The translations under genes and the position numbers were made by a program. From JAAFIW01 sp031414805 (GTDB lineage Bacteria > Pseudomonadota > Gammaproteobacteria > Burkholderiales > Burkholderiaceae_C), in assembly GCA_031414805.1 (NCBI GenBank), contig JANOQJ010000046.1, positions 1 to 64,000 of the forward strand: a stretch of 64,000 nt of DNA. The letters run 5' to 3'. The notes below the pieces were generated by a model, which ran no database searches, was not told the origin of the DNA, and saw only the letters and a program-made list of their open reading frames with translations. Position 1 is the stretch's first letter, and each line of letters begins with the position of its first letter. Below are positions 61,775-64,000 of the stretch, piece by piece.

Positions 61775-62269
61775 ATGCCCGAGCATGATTCAATTTCCCG
61801 TCCTTTTGCGTCCTCAGGGTTCCAGCCTGATAGCCCCCTTGCTGTTTCCAGTGCTGCGCTGGTGCGGCGACAGGCGCACAAGCTTCATCTCGCTGCCAGA
61901 ACTGGCAGCATTTCGCTTGCCATGCCAGCACTGCGCCTGTTGCAGTCAACCGATATTTTTCCAGGACAAGCCTTGAGCACGCTGTACCGGCAGCGCCAAA
62001 AGCTACAACGCAAGCACTTTTTGCGAGCGCTGGCAGTGCAGGCGGGTTTTGCTGATTGGGAGTCTTTGCGCCCCCAGCTTGATCAGCTCCCCGCGGAAGC
62101 CTTTGACCATTTCAAGGCGAACAACGAGTGGGTTGCCAACATCAATGCCTGGTTCTCCGATGAACAGCAAGCGCAGGCCCATGCGCAGCAGTATGGCGGC
62201 CGGGTGTACCGCGTGGGCACCCAGGCTATGGTGCGCTCAGTTGAGGCGCTACAGGGTGATGCCGACTGA
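61775..62269 (+). CDS. Conserved-looking hypothetical protein
   Basis: This 164-residue protein starts at an ATG with GGAG 6 bp upstream. I do not recognise it. The C-terminal part ('RKHFLRALAVQAGFADWESL', 'YGGRVYRVGTQAMVR') reads like a real soluble fold; the start is Ser/Ala-rich. It lies between two copies of the 48-bp repeat. Confidence 0.6.
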   Translation: MPEHDSISRPFASSGFQPDSPLAVSSAALVRRQAHKLHLAARTGSISLAMPALRLLQSTDIFPGQALSTLYRQRQKLQRKHFLRALAVQAGFADWESLRPQLDQLPAEAFDHFKANNEWVANINAWFSDEQQAQAHAQQYGGRVYRVGTQAMVRSVEALQGDAD

Positions 62270-62279
62270 GTCGCTCAGC

Positions 62280-62471
62280 ATGCTTGATTCACTGTTTGAA
62301 GCGGGCAGCATGCTCGCAGTGGGCGCTTGGGCGCTACTGATATGTGCCGTCGTCCTACCGTCAGGTAGTGCGCGGCACTGGCTGTTGCTGGCGGGCGGGC
62401 GCGTGGTGCCTTTGGTGTGCATGGGCACGCACACGGGACAGGCGCTGGCGGGCGTACTGGCAAGGGTTTAG
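62280..62471 (+). pseudogene. Truncated membrane-protein gene ending in a uvrA tail copy
   Basis: From the ATG at 62280 the frame gives 'MLDSLFEAGSMLAVGAWALL' and then 'ICAVVLPSGSARHWLLLAGG', with a first membrane helix as at the start of ABA4-like/DUF4281 proteins. After 'RVVPLVC' the sequence switches into the 48-bp copy of the uvrA 3' end and stops with 'VLARV'. The rest of the membrane protein is missing. The family is a guess from the N-terminal pattern. Confidence 0.5.
62419..62466 (+). repeat. 48-bp direct repeat, copy 2
   Basis: It is identical to 60697-60744. Its left boundary cuts a membrane-protein reading frame and the right boundary runs into GTTTAG, giving a stop in the uvrA frame. 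Confidence 0.9.
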
Positions 62472-62482
62472 GTTTCAAATTG

Positions 62483-62526
62483 ACGCCAATCCATTGCAAA
62501 TACGGCTCAAAAAGCTATGTATTCAA
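62483..62526 (+). repeat. Interspersed repeat copy 14 (decayed)
   Basis: CCATTGCAAATACGGCTCAA followed by AAAGCTATGTATTC is recognisable only around the core and lies just before the lipocalin gene. Confidence 0.5.
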
Positions 62527-62552
62527 CGGCTTTTTTTCCGCAAAATCACACC

Positions 62553-63071
62553 ATGAACCTCTTCAAAATTTTGTCTATCAGCCTCATCTGCCTGCTAGCT
62601 GCCTGCCAGTCGGCCCCGGTGAACCCGCCACCCACTGTGGCCAGCGTGGACTTGCAGCGCTACCTGGGAACCTGGCTGCAGCAGGGCCTGATACCCAACC
62701 GGTTTCAAAAGCAGTGCGTGCGCAACACCTCGGCGACCTACGCACGCGATGGCGATGCGGTGAGCGTGACCAACCGTTGCGTCACCGCCGAGGGCAAACT
62801 GGAAGAAACCCAAGGCGTGGCCAAAATTGTTGAAGGCAGCAACAACGCCAAACTGCGCGTGAGTTTCTTTCGACCGTTTTATGGTGACTATTGGATTTTG
62901 GCCCTGGACCCCGAATACCAATGGGTCTTGGTGGGCGAGCCACGGCGTGAGTTTGGTTGGGTGCTGTCGCGCACTGCACTAACCGACACCGCGTACAACG
63001 CCATCCTGGATCGGGCCGTCGCGCTGGGTTATGACCGGGCCAAGTTTGAGCGCAGTGTCAACCAGCCTTGA
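62553..63071 (+). CDS. Bacterial lipocalin (Blc-like lipoprotein)
   Basis: This 172-residue protein has a leader with lipobox 'LAAC' and Cys18. The lipocalin signature is 'LQRYLGTWLQQGLIPNRFQ', followed by 'YWILALDPEYQWVLVGEP' and the C-terminal 'GYDRAKF'. Blc-type lipocalins are outer-membrane lipoproteins that bind lipids under stress. The Gln in place of the usual Tyr-Glu after Trp is a small departure. Confidence 0.9.
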   Translation: MNLFKILSISLICLLAACQSAPVNPPPTVASVDLQRYLGTWLQQGLIPNRFQKQCVRNTSATYARDGDAVSVTNRCVTAEGKLEETQGVAKIVEGSNNAKLRVSFFRPFYGDYWILALDPEYQWVLVGEPRREFGWVLSRTALTDTAYNAILDRAVALGYDRAKFERSVNQP

Positions 63072-63127
63072 TGCGTTCGCCGCTATTTGAGTAGTTACTG
63101 TTTTTTGTTTTTTAGTCAAAACGACTG

Positions 63128-63172
63128 CTAGCCCTTATGAATAGTGCTCAAACAGCTATTGAATATATAGCA
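63128..63172 (+). repeat. Interspersed repeat copy 15
   Basis: TAGCCCTTATGAATAGTGCT followed by CAAACAGCTATTGAATATAT. It lies between the convergent lipocalin and Lrp-type genes and ends one base before the latter's stop. Confidence 0.87.
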
Positions 63173-63173
63173 T

Positions 63174-63668
63174 TCACACATCTAACCCTAACCCACTTTT
63201 AACCTCCCCCAGCACCACATAGCTGGTGAAGCGGGCCACGTTGTCGTGGCTGACCAGGGCGTCGCGGGTGAACTGCTCGTAAGCGGCCATGCTGGCCACA
63301 CGCACCACCACAATAAAGTCGGTCAGGCCGGTGGTGTACCAGCATTGCTGCACCTCGGGTCGGGCGCGCATGACGGCCTTGAAGGTGTCGATATGCCGCA
63401 AGGTTTCGCGTTCGATGTCGACGTGCACCACCACCGTCACTGGCAATCCGACAGCCGCGGGGTCGATTTGCGCAATTTCGGCCTGAACCACGCCCCACTC
63501 CCGCAGGCGCTTGATGCGCCGCTGGACGGCGGCGGCTGACAGGCCAACCTCGTGGCCAATGGTTGCGGCGGGTACGCGCGTGTTGTGCTGGTAGCGCCGC
63601 AGGATGGCGCGATCAAGATCGTCCGGCGTCGTCGGTGGAGTTAACGAGGTGGTGGGTGATGTCATCAC
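63174..63668 (-). CDS. Lrp/AsnC-family transcriptional regulator
   Basis: This 164-residue protein has the helix-turn-helix in 'PAATIGHEVGLSAAAVQRRIKRL' (residues near 33-55) and an AsnC ligand-binding domain with 'VQQCWYTTGLTDFIVVVRV'. Such regulators respond to amino acids. It is divergent from a PLP-dependent enzyme gene, its probable target. Confidence 0.9.
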   Translation of the reverse strand: MMTSPTTSLTPPTTPDDLDRAILRRYQHNTRVPAATIGHEVGLSAAAVQRRIKRLREWGVVQAEIAQIDPAAVGLPVTVVVHVDIERETLRHIDTFKAVMRARPEVQQCWYTTGLTDFIVVVRVASMAAYEQFTRDALVSHDNVARFTSYVVLGEVKSGLGLDV

Positions 63669-63745
63669 TCAATTTTGCGGCCAAGCCGCAAATAGGTAGC
63701 GAAAAACGCGGCAGAAACCACGTGCAGTGCGGCCAAACTCTGGCC

Positions 63746-64000
63746 ATGTACGACCCCATGCCCCACCACCGCCTGAGCCTGCAGCGCATCGCCAGCAGCA
63801 CCCGCACGATTCCGCCCGAATTTCAACAGTCACCGCAGTACAACTGCGAACCTTTGAGCCAAGTCTTGGGCTGCCAGCTGACCATCAAATTGGAATTTAC
63901 CAACCCGATTCGCAGCTTCAAGGGACGGGGTGCGAGTTTTTTGGTCAGCGAAATACGGCGCCGAGGTGATCCGCGGGCGCTGGTTTGCGCCAGTGCGGGC
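63746..64000 (+). CDS. PLP-dependent enzyme, threonine/serine dehydratase-like (3' partial)
   Basis: The frame runs off the window after 85 codons. It has 'QLTIKLEFTNPIRSFKGRGA', where the Lys in SFKGRG is the PLP Schiff-base residue of fold-type II enzymes such as threonine dehydratase, and 'LVCASAG' follows. In-frame ATGs at 63746 and 63758 are both possible starts. The divergent Lrp/AsnC regulator suggests amino-acid control. Confidence 0.85.
   Translation, partial: MYDPMPHHRLSLQRIASSTRTIPPEFQQSPQYNCEPLSQVLGCQLTIKLEFTNPIRSFKGRGASFLVSEIRRRGDPRALVCASAG

Noticed and set aside
1..64000. tRNA, rRNA or riboswitch genes
   Set aside because: No cloverleaf, rRNA core or known riboswitch motif was seen on reading both strands, although covariance models were not run.

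Overview
The window looks like chromosomal DNA of a Burkholderiales bacterium of the Comamonadaceae type, perhaps near Rhodoferax or Polaromonas. This is inferred from high-GC coding, leucine-catabolism genes next to a MerR-type LiuR regulator, a Bug-family tricarboxylate binding protein, a double-length UvrA, and a short intergenic repeat with the core TGCTCAAGCAGCTAT that recurs about fifteen times. No rRNA, tRNA, CRISPR array or complete transposase was seen.

Layout. (1) 1-9425: a probable surface module made of a giant DUF11/SdrD-B repeat protein (5' end outside the window), a translationally coupled outer-membrane beta-barrel with an N-terminal Ig-like part, and an OmpA-type lipoprotein. 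(2) 9508-35000: a leucine/isovalerate (liu) region. liuR, a thioesterase and isovaleryl-CoA dehydrogenase lie at the left. Methylcrotonyl-CoA carboxylase beta and alpha and HMG-CoA lyase lie at the right. Two identical 20-bp palindromes (11002-11021, 26813-26832) look like LiuR operators. The region is interrupted by a MazEF-type pair, beta-carbonic anhydrase, AceK, a thiolase, a lower-GC two-gene island with a PIN-domain protein, another acyl-CoA dehydrogenase, an acyl-CoA ligase, a CoA transferase and a binding protein. (3) 34983-44440: small housekeeping genes, a MazF-type toxin pair, an FKBP lipoprotein, a CcdA/thioredoxin/DUF2147 operon, a two-component system and a dbpA helicase gene broken by one frameshift.

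(4) 44501-54213 is the most distinctive region: nine minus-strand genes comprising a creatininase-like amidohydrolase, a complete NMT1/SsuA-type ABC importer, a second paralogous binding protein, an FAD-linked oxidase, two tandem paralogous Rieske oxygenases and an 8-oxoguanine-deaminase-like amidohydrolase. Two sigma-54 (-24/-12) promoter matches precede its two transcription blocks. I infer a nitrogen-controlled route for importing and oxidatively opening N-heterocycles, with duplicated binding and oxygenase parts suggesting two related substrates. No oxygenase reductase is present in the window.

(5) 54315-64000: a small membrane protein, a 2039-residue tandem UvrA, a HigBA-type toxin-antitoxin pair, a hypothetical gene, a truncated gene ending in a 48-bp exact copy of the uvrA 3' end, a lipocalin, an Lrp/AsnC regulator and the start of a divergent PLP-dependent enzyme.

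A thread running through the window is repeat DNA inside genes. Several families of palindromic repeats that normally sit between genes are read in frame within uvrA, both carboxylase subunits, aceK and a DUF1289 gene.
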